From Streptomyces antibioticus (lineage in GTDB: Bacteria > Actinomycetota > Actinomycetes > Streptomycetales > Streptomycetaceae), in the NCBI RefSeq assembly GCF_002019855.1, contig NZ_CM007717.1, positions 6,057,043-6,121,042 of the forward strand: 64,000 nt of DNA, given 5' to 3'. The notes beneath the pieces are model-generated. The model ran no database searches. It was given only the letters and a program-made list of their open reading frames with translations, and was not told where the DNA came from. Within the stretch, counting starts at the first letter, position 1; each line of letters begins with the position of its first letter. The translations under genes were made by a program, and so were the position numbers. Shown here piece after piece: positions 1 through 8,716 of this stretch.

Positions 1-114
1 GCCGGGGTACGCGGCCTGTGCGCAGATGCCGTGAGGGGGTGTTCGCGGCGCTTCGGGAGGTTTCAGTTGCCCCCTGGGCGGGCGACAACTCGCCCTAGAT
101 GGCACAATCTGTGC

Positions 115-345
115 ATGGAACACGACGGCCAACTCGAGCTCTATACGGCGGTCGCGAACCAGCTCAAGGAAGCGCACACAACCGTGCGCGCACTGCAAGT
201 CCCGGAGGGCGTACGGATGGCGCTGACCCGGAAGCTGCTGGTCATTACGGCCGCGGCCAAGCACGATCTCGCCGACGCGACAAGGCGACTGGAGCGGTTC
301 ATGGCGGACCTCGACGAGGGTCGCCTGCCCGAAGAGGAGCGTTGA
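115..345 (+). CDS. small conserved hypothetical protein, probably leaderless
   Basis: This 76-residue protein is not recognised as a named family. It looks entirely helical, has no membrane segment or cysteine, and ends in an acidic patch (DEGRLPEEER). The ATG at 115 is chosen because a CACAAT box at 103-108 ends six bases upstream and there is no ribosome binding site, a layout typical of Streptomyces leaderless mRNAs. An earlier GTG at 31 would add 28 arginine-rich residues and is unlikely. It precedes hupS on the same strand, but a separate promoter lies between them. No function is proposed. Confidence 0.6.
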   Translation: MEHDGQLELYTAVANQLKEAHTTVRALQVPEGVRMALTRKLLVITAAAKHDLADATRRLERFMADLDEGRLPEEER

Positions 346-402
346 TCGCCTCCGGGGCAGCCGAGTTCGTTGCGGCACAAGGGTGATTAGCCCGTTTCGT
401 GT

Positions 403-431
403 TTGATTTGCGGTATATATCTGCCTAACGT
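403..431 (+). promoter_or_regulatory. probable hupS promoter
   Basis: TTGATT (403-408) and TAACGT (426-431) are separated by exactly 17 bases, a good sigma-70-like pair. Transcription would start near 438, giving a leader of about 45 nt that contains the purine-rich site GAAGGGGAAG just before the hupS GTG. Seen directly in the sequence; not experimentally known to me. Confidence 0.5.
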
Positions 432-482
432 GCGAAAAAGCTTGAACACTTTCGTTCTGGCGAGGTCTCCGAAGGGGAAGAC

Positions 483-1127
483 GTGAACAAGGCGCAGCTC
501 GTAGAAGCGATTGCCGACAAGCTGGGCGGTCGCCAGCAGGCCGCCGACGCGGTGGACGCGGTCCTGGACGCCATCGTCCGCGCGACCGTCGCGGGGGACC
601 GGGTCTCGGTCACCGGCTTCGGTTCGTTCGAGAAGGTCGACCGGCCGGCCCGCTACGCTCGCAACCCCCAGACGGGCGAGCGGGTTCGGGTCAAGAAGAC
701 CTCCGTGCCGCGCTTCCGCGCGGGCCAGGGCTTCAAGGACCTGGTGAGCGGCTCGAAGAAGCTTCCGCGCGGTGGCGAGGTCGCCGTGAAGAAGGCCCCC
801 AAGGGCAGCCTCACCGGCGGTGCCTCCGCGACGGTCAAGAAGGCCGCCGCGAAGAAGGCCACCACCGCCAAGACCGCCGCCGCGAAGAAGACCACGGCGA
901 AGAAGGCCACCACCGCGAAGACGGCCGCCGCCAAGAAGACGACGGCGAAGAAGACCACCGCGAAGAAGACCTCCGCCGCGGCGAAGAAGACCACCACCGC
1001 CAAGACGGCCACCGCGAAGAAGACGGCGGCCAAGAAGGCCCCGGCGAAGAAGGCGACCGCCAAGAAGGCCCCCGCCAAGAAGTCGACCGCCCGCAAGACC
1101 ACCGCCAAGAAGGCCACCGCCCGCTGA
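483..1127 (+). CDS. hupS: HU-family nucleoid protein with lysine-rich tail (HupS type)
   Basis: Architectural DNA-binding protein of the HU family with a eukaryotic histone H1-like tail, 214 residues. Residues 1-95 form the HU fold, with the DNA-binding arm motif RYARNPQTGERV at 57-68. Residues 100-214 are a tail of KKA, KKT and KTT repeats with almost no hydrophobic residues. This two-part structure matches the developmentally regulated HupS (Hup2) of Streptomyces, which acts in spore nucleoid compaction, rather than the short HupA. The GTG start at 483 follows a strong purine-rich ribosome binding site. Flanked by its own promoter and a strong hairpin, it is probably monocistronic. The tail-coding DNA is internally repetitive, so copy-number differences between strains are likely. 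Confidence 0.95.
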   Translation: MNKAQLVEAIADKLGGRQQAADAVDAVLDAIVRATVAGDRVSVTGFGSFEKVDRPARYARNPQTGERVRVKKTSVPRFRAGQGFKDLVSGSKKLPRGGEVAVKKAPKGSLTGGASATVKKAAAKKATTAKTAAAKKTTAKKATTAKTAAAKKTTAKKTTAKKTSAAAKKTTTAKTATAKKTAAKKAPAKKATAKKAPAKKSTARKTTAKKATAR

Positions 1128-1186
1128 GCACACCGCCCGCCGGGCAACCCGCCCACGGGCCGCACACGCATGGGCACTCACGCGCC

Positions 1187-1215
1187 GGGCCGGACTCCCT
1201 CTCGGAGTCCGGCCC
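1187..1215 (+). terminator. hairpin terminator after hupS
   Basis: A perfect 12-bp inverted repeat, GGGCCGGACTCC (1187-1198) and its complement (1204-1215), has a 5-base loop. It lies 60 bp past the hupS stop and in front of the convergent small gene ending at 1284, so it may serve both strands. No U-tract follows, as is common in Streptomyces. Confidence 0.7.
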
Positions 1216-1283
1216 GCGGCGTGTGCGCACTCCTGCCGGGGTGTCGAGACCCCCGCGGGGGTGGTCGGAACCCGTCAGGGTGT

Positions 1284-1487
1284 TCAGAAGGTGTGCAGGG
1301 TGACCAGCACGGCCCGCCGGGAGTCGCCTTCGCCCTCGGTCTCGATCCGCACCCGCTGGCCCGGCCGCAACAACCGCAGCCCGCCCGCGTCGAAGGCCGG
1401 CGCGTCGAACGGCACCGGGGTGCCGTCGTCGAGGAGCACCTGTCCGCTGCGGCTCTCGGGGTCGTACGTGTACGCGGTGGCCTGCAT
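1284..1487 (-). CDS. small beta-rich conserved protein downstream of cofC/fbiD
   Basis: 67-residue protein rich in strand-forming and acidic residues (ends RRAVLVTLHTF). The text YDPESRSGQVLLDDGTPVPF resembles the first half of a small OB or cold-shock-like barrel, but I cannot assign a family. The ATG at 1487 lies only 9 bases after the stop of the guanylyltransferase gene on the same strand, so the two are almost certainly co-transcribed. No cysteines, membrane segment or signal peptide. A role linked to the upstream enzyme is inference from position only. Confidence 0.6.
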   Translation of the reverse strand: MQATAYTYDPESRSGQVLLDDGTPVPFDAPAFDAGGLRLLRPGQRVRIETEGEGDSRRAVLVTLHTF

Positions 1488-1496
1488 GGCCGCAGC

Positions 1497-2135
1497 CTAC
1501 TGCCCGATCCCCAGCAGCCGCGCGGCCGCGGCGGCCGTCCGGGGACCCACCCCCAGTGCCAGAGCCGCCCGCAGGTCGTCACCGGTGTCCACGTCCTGCC
1601 GTACGGAATCCACGGCGGTCAGCCGGAGTTCGGTGGCGCCCGAGGCGCGGTGCCGGACGCGGGAATCCGTCCCGAATACGGGAAGCAATTCACGTCCGGC
1701 GGCCACGGCGAGAAGGGTCGTGCCGATTGCGGCCGCGTCCGGGAGAAATGCGCGCGGGAATTCCGCGGCCGCGTCGAGCACCCGGGCCAATTCCGGCGGA
1801 CGCAGGGCCGGCAGATCGGCGTTCAGCGCCGCCAGCGGCGTCTCGGGGCGTACCGCGCGGGCGTGGGCCGCCGCGTGCGTCAGAGCGGCGTTCAGGCCCG
1901 CCCGCGGCTCGTCGGGGACCACGCGGGCCCCCAGCGCCGCCAGCGCGCTCCCGGCCGGTGCGTCGTCGGTGACGACCACCACATCCCGTACGGCCGCGCA
2001 GGCCAGCGCCGCGGCGACCGTGTCCTCGGCGAAGGCGAGGGCGAGCCCCGGACGCAGTGCGTCCCCGGCGGTGTCCGCGAGCCTGCTCTTGGCGAGCGCC
2101 AAGGGCTTCAGGGGTATGACCAAGGTCCACTGCAC
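1497..2135 (-). CDS. fbiD: phosphoenolpyruvate / 2-phospho-L-lactate guanylyltransferase
   Basis: Catalyses GTP-dependent activation of phosphoenolpyruvate (actinobacterial FbiD) or 2-phospho-L-lactate (CofC), the step that feeds the side chain of coenzyme F420. 212 residues, the normal length. The N-terminal nucleotide-binding signature IPLKPLALAKSRLAD (7-21) is typical of the family, followed by VVVVTDD and the conserved ALNADLPAL segment. The start is a GTG at 2135. It forms a two-gene unit with the 67-residue protein immediately downstream. Other F420 genes (fbiA, fbiB, fbiC) are not in this window. Confidence 0.9.
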   Translation of the reverse strand: MQWTLVIPLKPLALAKSRLADTAGDALRPGLALAFAEDTVAAALACAAVRDVVVVTDDAPAGSALAALGARVVPDEPRAGLNAALTHAAAHARAVRPETPLAALNADLPALRPPELARVLDAAAEFPRAFLPDAAAIGTTLLAVAAGRELLPVFGTDSRVRHRASGATELRLTAVDSVRQDVDTGDDLRAALALGVGPRTAAAAARLLGIGQ

Positions 2136-2308
2136 CGGCGTACCGCCCCTCTCTCCTCGCGGACATTGTCACCCGGCCCGTCCGCCGGCCGGGCGGGCGG
2201 GCGTACGGTGTTCTCGACATACCGGCGGTCCGGGGTGACACTTGTGCGGCTCACAGGCTCCGGAGAGAAGTACCGGCCGGAGAGAAGTCCAAGAAGGAAG
2301 GTGTCCGC

Positions 2309-3073
2309 GTGCCCCGCCGCAGAATCGGCTTCTGGTACCGCTTCGCCGCGGTCCTCTGCAAACCCTGGCTGGTGGTTCTGATCAAGCGGGACTGGCGCGG
2401 AATGGAGAACATTCCGGCCGACGGCGGTTTTATCACCGCGGTGAACCACAATTCGCACGTCGATCCCTTCGCGTACGCGCACTATCAGTACAACACCGGG
2501 CGAGTGCCGCGATTCCTCGCGAAGAGCGGGCTGTTCAGGAAGGGGTTCGTGGGCGCCGCGATGCGCGGCACCGGACAGATCCCCGTCTACCGCGAGTCCA
2601 CCGACGCGCTCAGCGCGTTCCGGGCCGCGATCGACGCCGTGGAGCGCGGCGAGTGCGTCGCGTTCTACCCCGAGGGCACCATCACCCGCGATCCCGACGG
2701 CTGGCCCATGACCGCCAAGACCGGTGCCGCGCGGGTCGCCCTCCAGACCAAGTGCCCGGTGATCCCGGTCGCCCAGTGGGGCGCCAACGAACTGCTGCCG
2801 CCGTACAGCACCAGGCCGCATCTCTTCCCGCGCAAGACCCACCGGGTGCTCGCCGGACCGCCGGTGGACCTCTCGCGGTTCTACGGACGGGAGATGACCG
2901 CCGACGTCCTCAAGGAGGCCACCGAGGTCATCATGGCGGCCATCACCCGCCAGCTCGAGGAGATCCGCGGCGAGAAGGCCCCCGCGACGCCCTACGACCC
3001 GCGCCAGGAGCGGATCGAGCAGCGCCGCCGCACCAAGGCCCAGACCGGACACGAGGGGGAGAGCGGCACGTGA
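2309..3073 (+). CDS. plsC: 1-acyl-sn-glycerol-3-phosphate acyltransferase
   Basis: Membrane-associated acyltransferase that makes phosphatidic acid from lysophosphatidic acid. 254 residues. The catalytic HX4D motif is H47-NSHV-D52 within AVNHNSHVDP, and the substrate-binding block is FYPEGT at 118-123. GTG start at 2309 with AAGAAGGAAG just upstream. Its TGA overlaps the gpsA start (GTGA at 3070-3073), so it is translationally coupled to the enzyme that supplies glycerol-3-phosphate. The pair therefore covers two steps of phospholipid precursor synthesis. Confidence 0.92.
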   Translation: MPRRRIGFWYRFAAVLCKPWLVVLIKRDWRGMENIPADGGFITAVNHNSHVDPFAYAHYQYNTGRVPRFLAKSGLFRKGFVGAAMRGTGQIPVYRESTDALSAFRAAIDAVERGECVAFYPEGTITRDPDGWPMTAKTGAARVALQTKCPVIPVAQWGANELLPPYSTRPHLFPRKTHRVLAGPPVDLSRFYGREMTADVLKEATEVIMAAITRQLEEIRGEKAPATPYDPRQERIEQRRRTKAQTGHEGESGT

Positions 3074-4080
3074 GCACACCCGTCAAGGCGGCCGTGTTCG
3101 GCACCGGGTCGTGGGGGACCGCCTTCGGCGCCGTCCTCGCCGACGCGGGCTGCGAGGTCACGCTGTGGGCGCGCCGCGCCGAACTGGCCGACGCGGTCAA
3201 CTCCACCCGCACCAACCCGGACTACCTGCCCGGCGTCGAACTCCCCGAGAACCTCAGGGCGACCGCCGATCCCGCCGAGGCCGCCCGCGGCGCCGACTTC
3301 ACGGTCCTCGCGATCCCGTCGCAGACCCTGCGCGCCAACCTCGCCGAGTGGACCCCGCTGCTCGCCCCGGACACCGTCCTCGTCTCGCTGATGAAGGGCG
3401 TCGAACTCGGCACGACCATGCGGATGAGCGAGGTGATCGAGGACGTGGCCAAGGTCGGCCGGGACCGCGTCGCCGTGGTCACCGGACCCAACCTGGCGCG
3501 CGAGATCGCCTCCCGGATGCCGGCCGCCGCCGTGGTCGCCTGCACCGACGAGGCCGTCGCCCAAAAGCTCCAGGCGGCCTGCCACACGCCGTACTTCCGC
3601 CCGTACACCAACACCGACGTGGTCGGCTGCGAACTGGGCGGCGCGGTCAAGAACGTGATCGGTCTGGCCGTCGGCATCGCGGACGGCATGGGGCTCGGCG
3701 ACAACGCCAAGGGCTCGCTGATCACGCGCGGTCTCGCCGAGACCACCCGGCTCGGGCTCGCGATGGGCGCCGACCCGCTCACCTTCTCCGGACTCGCGGG
3801 CCTCGGCGACCTGGTGGCGACCTGCTCCTCACCGCTCTCCCGCAACCACACCTTCGGCACCAACCTCGGCAAGGGCATGACCCTCCAGGAGACCATCGCG
3901 GTCACCCGGCAGACCGCCGAGGGCGTCAAGTCCTGCGAGTCCGTGGCGGATCTGGCCCGCCGGCACGGAGTCGAGATGCCGATCACCGAGACGGTCGTGG
4001 ACATCGTCCACGAGGGCAAGCCGCCCGTGGTCGCGCTCAAGGAGCTGATGTCGCGCAGCGCGAAGCCCGAGCGACGCTGA
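3070..4080 (+). CDS. gpsA: NAD(P)H-dependent glycerol-3-phosphate dehydrogenase
   Basis: Reduces dihydroxyacetone phosphate to sn-glycerol-3-phosphate for phospholipid synthesis. 336 residues, standard length. The Rossmann motif GTGSWGTA is at 11-18, and the catalytic lysine is K194 in GGAVKNVIGLA. The GTG start overlaps the plsC stop by four bases, indicating coupled translation. Codon use and composition match the neighbours. The ddl gene follows after a 103-bp gap. Confidence 0.96.
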   Translation: MSTPVKAAVFGTGSWGTAFGAVLADAGCEVTLWARRAELADAVNSTRTNPDYLPGVELPENLRATADPAEAARGADFTVLAIPSQTLRANLAEWTPLLAPDTVLVSLMKGVELGTTMRMSEVIEDVAKVGRDRVAVVTGPNLAREIASRMPAAAVVACTDEAVAQKLQAACHTPYFRPYTNTDVVGCELGGAVKNVIGLAVGIADGMGLGDNAKGSLITRGLAETTRLGLAMGADPLTFSGLAGLGDLVATCSSPLSRNHTFGTNLGKGMTLQETIAVTRQTAEGVKSCESVADLARRHGVEMPITETVVDIVHEGKPPVVALKELMSRSAKPERR

Positions 4081-4183
4081 GCGACCCCGCAAGGGCCCCG
4101 TGCGGCCGCCCCGGGGACGCCACGCGCGAGCTGCGGATCCGACGCTGTGTCGGGGCTCTACCACCGGGTACTCTCAAGCCGAT

Positions 4184-5341
<1,158 letters not shown>

Positions 5342-5357
5342 CCGGCCGGACGACGAC

Positions 5358-5396
5358 GTGAAGCCCGCCCCGCGGAACGTGCGGGGCGGGCTTCAC
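5358..5396. terminator. strong bidirectional terminator between ddl and the lipoprotein gene
   Basis: A perfect 16-bp inverted repeat (5358-5373 with 5381-5396) and a 7-base loop lie 16 bp after the ddl stop and 54 bp before the convergent lipoprotein stop. This is one of the strongest hairpins in the window and probably works in both directions. Confidence 0.88.
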
Positions 5397-5450
5397 GGTT
5401 CGACGGGGGGACTCTGCGGGGGACGGGGACTTCACGGGGGAGGGGACTTC

Positions 5451-5933
5451 TCAGTCCGCGATCCCTTCCGGGACCGTCCTCTTGACGGCCGGCGCCAGGT
5501 CGACCAGGGGTGCGAGGCCGTTGCCGGTCCGTCCCGACGGGATCGTCACCTCGACGTACGCCGTCCGCAGGGTCGTGGTGAAGCGGAACGAGTCGTCCGA
5601 CCGCTCCTCCAACAGCCAGCCCACACCGTCCACCTCGACGCCGTCGGCCTCTGTATCGCTCATCTTCTCGGGTCGTTCGACACCGCAGCGCAGTATGATC
5701 GCCGGGTTCCCCCAGCCCGCGGTCAGCGCGGAGGCGGGCTCGGGATCCCGGCGGTCCAGACCGTCCACCTTCGACGGCAGCGCCCCGTCCAGGTTCTCGC
5801 ACACCGTCGCGGTCTTCGCCGCGGGGGCGGGGACCCGCGCGGAGGCGGTGTCGTCCGCCGACGAGCAGCCCGCGGCGGCGCACAGCAGGACGAGGGCGGA
5901 CAGGCCACTGAGCCGGTGACGGAAAAGATTCAC
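5451..5933 (-). CDS. DUF3515-type secreted lipoprotein
   Basis: 160-residue lipoprotein of unknown function. The N-terminus carries a lipoprotein signal peptide (MNLFRHRLSGLSALVLLCAA) ending in a lipobox A-A-G-C with the acylated Cys at about residue 23. The mature part, with VCENLDGALP and further Cys in ILRCGVERP, matches the actinobacterial DUF3515 family. The GTG start at 5933 lies 20 bp after the stop of the RAM-domain gene, so the two form an operon. No enzymatic motif is visible. Confidence 0.8.
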   Translation of the reverse strand: MNLFRHRLSGLSALVLLCAAAGCSSADDTASARVPAPAAKTATVCENLDGALPSKVDGLDRRDPEPASALTAGWGNPAIILRCGVERPEKMSDTEADGVEVDGVGWLLEERSDDSFRFTTTLRTAYVEVTIPSGRTGNGLAPLVDLAPAVKRTVPEGIAD

Positions 5934-5953
5934 CGGCCAAGGGTAGACGGGGG

Positions 5954-6187
5954 CTACAGATGCACGACCGGGCAGGTAAGGGTACGGGTGATCCCGTCCA
6001 CCTGCTGGACCTTGGCGACCACCAACCGGCCGAGGTCGTCCACCGTGTCGGCCTGGGCCCGCACGATCACGTCGTACGGTCCTGTGACGTCCTCGGCCTG
6101 GACCACGCCAGGGATCTTGCTGATCTCCTCGGCGACGGTCGACGCTTTGCCGACCTCCGTCTGGATCAGGATGTACGCCTGTACCAC
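5954..6187 (-). CDS. stand-alone Lrp/AsnC ligand-binding (RAM) domain protein
   Basis: 77 residues consisting of only the effector-binding RAM domain of Lrp/AsnC regulators (VQAYILIQTEVGKAS ... GPYDVIVRAQ ... TRTLTCPVV), with no helix-turn-helix. The GTG at 6187 is set by a GGAGG at 6192-6196 on this strand; longer open frames upstream are arginine/proline-rich and non-coding. Such proteins usually oligomerise and bind small ligands, and may modulate full-length Lrp proteins, but the ligand cannot be read from sequence. It is the first gene of a two-gene unit with the lipoprotein and divergent from thiL. Confidence 0.88.
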   Translation of the reverse strand: MVQAYILIQTEVGKASTVAEEISKIPGVVQAEDVTGPYDVIVRAQADTVDDLGRLVVAKVQQVDGITRTLTCPVVHL

Positions 6188-6393
6188 GGAACCTCCAGGG
6201 CGGCCACGAGGATCATGTGGGGAAAAGGAACGCCACGGTATCGCGTCGTCGCGCGCCGCGGGGAGACCTGCGGGGGGCCGTACACGCGCGCCGTAGTGCG
6301 GGCTCATCAGAGGTTGACGGTCACATCGACCGTATCGAGGACACTGGTCCTGCGCGACCGGGCACGGACAGGGACAGAAGGGGCGAAAGGGCA

Positions 6394-7362
6394 ATGAAGG
6401 GGACCGTCGGTGAGCTAGGGGAGTTCGGGCTCATCAGGGAGCTCACCTCCCGTCTCACCACCACCTCGGCGGTCCGGGTCGGCCCCGGCGACGACGCCGC
6501 GGTGGTCGCCGCACCCGATCGCCGGGTCGTGGCCAGCACCGACATCCTGCTGGAGGGCCGGCACTTCCGCCGCGACTGGTCCACGGCCTACGACGTCGGC
6601 CGCAAGGCCGCCGCCCAGAACCTCGCCGACATCGCCGCCATGGGCGCCGTGCCCACCGCGCTGCTGCTCGGTCTCGTGGTGCCCGCCGAACTGCCGGTCA
6701 CCTGGCCGAGCGAGCTGATGGACGGCCTGCGCGACGAGTGCCAGGTCGCCGGGGCCTCGGTGGTCGGCGGCGATGTGGTCCGCGGCGACACGATCATGGT
6801 GTCGATCACCGCGCTCGGCGATCTGCGCGGCCATGAGCCGGTCACCCGGGCCGGCGCCCAGCCCGGCGACCTCGTCGCGGTGACCGGCTGGCTCGGCTGG
6901 TCCGCCGCCGGGTACGCGGTCCTCTCCCGCGGCTTCCGCTCGCCCCGCGCCTTCGTCGAGGCGCACCGCCGCCCCGAACCGCCGTACCACGCGGGCCCGG
7001 CGGCCGCCGGGCTCGGCGCGACCGCGATGTGCGACGTCAGCGACGGACTGATCGCCGACCTCGGGCACATCGCCGAGGCCAGCAAGGTCCGTATCGACAT
7101 CCGCTCCGGCGCCATCGACGTCCCCAGCCAGATGAACGACATCGGGCAGGCTGTCGGCGTCGACCCCGTCCAGTGGGTGCTCACCGGCGGTGAGGACCAC
7201 GCGATCGTGGCGACCTTCCCGCCGGACGTGAAGCTGCCCGCGCGCTGGAAGGTGATCGGCGAGGTCCTCAACCCCTCCGCGCTGCCCCAGGTGACGGTCG
7301 ACGGGGCGCCCTGGACCCGGCAGGGCGGCTGGGACCACTTCGGCGACATAGAGGGGGCCTGA
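6394..7362 (+). CDS. thiL: thiamine-monophosphate kinase
   Basis: Phosphorylates thiamine monophosphate to thiamine diphosphate, the last step of cofactor synthesis. 322 residues, normal for ThiL. The metal/nucleotide motif VGPGDDAAVV is at 29-38 (Asp33, Asp34), followed by ASTDILLEGRHF, DIAAMGA and the C-terminal CDVSDGL motif. ATG at 6394 with GAAAGG upstream. thiD starts only 4 bases after the thiL stop, so both thiamine genes are in one operon. Confidence 0.95.
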   Translation: MKGTVGELGEFGLIRELTSRLTTTSAVRVGPGDDAAVVAAPDRRVVASTDILLEGRHFRRDWSTAYDVGRKAAAQNLADIAAMGAVPTALLLGLVVPAELPVTWPSELMDGLRDECQVAGASVVGGDVVRGDTIMVSITALGDLRGHEPVTRAGAQPGDLVAVTGWLGWSAAGYAVLSRGFRSPRAFVEAHRRPEPPYHAGPAAAGLGATAMCDVSDGLIADLGHIAEASKVRIDIRSGAIDVPSQMNDIGQAVGVDPVQWVLTGGEDHAIVATFPPDVKLPARWKVIGEVLNPSALPQVTVDGAPWTRQGGWDHFGDIEGA

Positions 7363-7366
7363 CCCC

Positions 7367-8161
7367 GTGAAGCCCCGGGTCCTGACGGTGGCCGGCTCCG
7401 ACTCCGGGGGCGGCGCCGGCATCCAGGCCGACCTGAAGACGATGCTCGCGCTCGGCACCCACGGGATGAGCGTCGTCACCGCGGTCACCGCGCAGAACTC
7501 CCTCGGGGTGCAGGGCGCCTGGGAGCTGCCCGTGGACGCGGTACGGGCCCAGTACCGCAGCGTGGTGGACGACATCGGCGTCCAGGCCGTGAAGACCGGC
7601 ATGCTCGCCTCCGCCGAACTGGTCGAGGCGGTCGCGGACTTGATCGCCGGGACCGACGCCCCGGCCGTGGTGGACCCGGTGGGCGTCTCCAAGCACGGCG
7701 ACGCGCTGCTGGCCGCCTCGGCGCTCGACTCCGTGCGCACCAGGCTGCTCCCGGCGGCGACCGTGGCCACGCCCAACCTGGACGAGGTCGCGCAACTCAC
7801 CGGCGTCCACGTCGCGTCGCGGGACCATCTGCGGCGGGCGGCCGGGGCGGTCCTGGAGTTCGGGCCGCGGTGGGCGCTGATCAAGGGCGGCCATCTCTCC
7901 GGCGACGCCGTGGACCTGCTCACGGACGGCACCGAGGAGCACTGGCTGAGCGCGCCGCGCCTCGACAACCGGCACACGCACGGCACGGGCTGCACCCTCG
8001 CCTCCGCGATCGCCGCCCATCTCGCGCGCGGGGAGTCGGTGCCGGCGGCGGTGACGGCGGCCAAGGCGTACGTCACCGGGGCGATCGCGGCCGGGTTCTC
8101 GCTGGGCGCCGGGATCGGGCCCGTGGATCACGCGTGGGAGCTGCGGCGGGGGACGGCCTGA
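7367..8161 (+). CDS. thiD: hydroxymethylpyrimidine (phosphate) kinase
   Basis: Phosphorylates HMP and HMP-P in the pyrimidine branch of thiamine synthesis. 264 residues. The ribokinase-like signature SDSGGGAGIQADLKT lies at 8-22, TPNLDE mid-protein and the anion-hole motif THGTGCTL near residue 207. The GTG start is 4 bases after the thiL stop. It is the last gene of the operon, facing rpmB across a hairpin terminator. Confidence 0.95.
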   Translation: MKPRVLTVAGSDSGGGAGIQADLKTMLALGTHGMSVVTAVTAQNSLGVQGAWELPVDAVRAQYRSVVDDIGVQAVKTGMLASAELVEAVADLIAGTDAPAVVDPVGVSKHGDALLAASALDSVRTRLLPAATVATPNLDEVAQLTGVHVASRDHLRRAAGAVLEFGPRWALIKGGHLSGDAVDLLTDGTEEHWLSAPRLDNRHTHGTGCTLASAIAAHLARGESVPAAVTAAKAYVTGAIAAGFSLGAGIGPVDHAWELRRGTA

Positions 8162-8193
8162 GCGTTTGCCGGGGCCTTGGAAGCACAGCAAAA

Positions 8194-8220
8194 AGCCGGC
8201 CCACCCGAGGTGGACCGGCT
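8194..8220. terminator. hairpin between convergent thiD and rpmB
   Basis: AGCCGGCCCACC (8194-8205) pairs with GGTGGACCGGCT (8209-8220) with one G-U pair and a 3-base loop. An A-run (8190-8194) on the plus strand gives a U-tract for the minus strand, so it chiefly terminates rpmB, and may also serve thiD. Confidence 0.8.
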
Positions 8221-8260
8221 AGATGCGGCGAACCGACATGGCCGCGCGCTCAGCGGAGCG

Positions 8261-8446
8261 TCAGCGCGAGACCTTGCCGGCCTTGATGCACGAGGTGCAG
8301 GCGTTCACGCGCTTCGGCGTCCCGCTCACCACGGTACGCACACGCTGGATGTTCGGGTTCCAGCGACGGGACGTACGGCGGTGCGAGTGCGAGATGTTGT
8401 TGCCGAAGCCCGGCCCCTTGCCGCAGACGTCGCAGTTGGCAGCCAC
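8261..8446 (-). CDS. rpmB: 50S ribosomal protein L28 (zinc-binding form)
   Basis: 61-residue ribosomal protein. Four cysteines in two CxxC pairs (C5-DV-C8 and C50-TS-C53) show the zinc-binding C+ form. Streptomyces usually also carries a cysteine-free, zinc-starvation paralogue elsewhere. Divergent from the FakA-like gene. Its own leader, if transcription starts near 8565, carries two short hairpins. Confidence 0.97.
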   Translation of the reverse strand: MAANCDVCGKGPGFGNNISHSHRRTSRRWNPNIQRVRTVVSGTPKRVNACTSCIKAGKVSR

Positions 8447-8481
8447 GGGTCACTCCAAAGACTTCAGATGCACTTACGGAT

Positions 8482-8557
8482 GATCCCGACAAGCCGGGAT
8501 CAGGATCGTAGGATCTGAGTGGCGCTGCCGGGGGGAATGGCCCGATCAGGATCGGGC
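8482..8557 (-). promoter_or_regulatory. two-hairpin region upstream of rpmB
   Basis: Two inverted repeats lie between rpmB and its divergent neighbour: TGATCCCG/CGGGATCA (8481-8488, 8495-8502) and GCCCGAT/ATCGGGC (8540-8546, 8551-8557). A minus-strand TATGCT at 8567-8572 could be the -10 box. If so, the rpmB leader is about 115 nt and structured. A regulatory role is inference. Confidence 0.35.
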
Positions 8558-8716
8558 AACCGGAGCAGCATACAACGACTGCGCCAGTAGAACGAAACTA
8601 CCATGGCTGCTCAGGGCCCTCCGCCCGGCCGGGCCCCCGCCCCGGCCCACCTCCGTCCGGCGGTCCCGGGCCCGGGGTCTACGCTGCGTCCAGTCCAGCA
8701 GCTCAAGGAGGCGCAG

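Noticed and set aside
820..1127. Regular short repeats in hupS considered as a CRISPR or satellite
   Set aside because: They are codon-level KKA/KKT repeats in frame with hupS, with no spacers.
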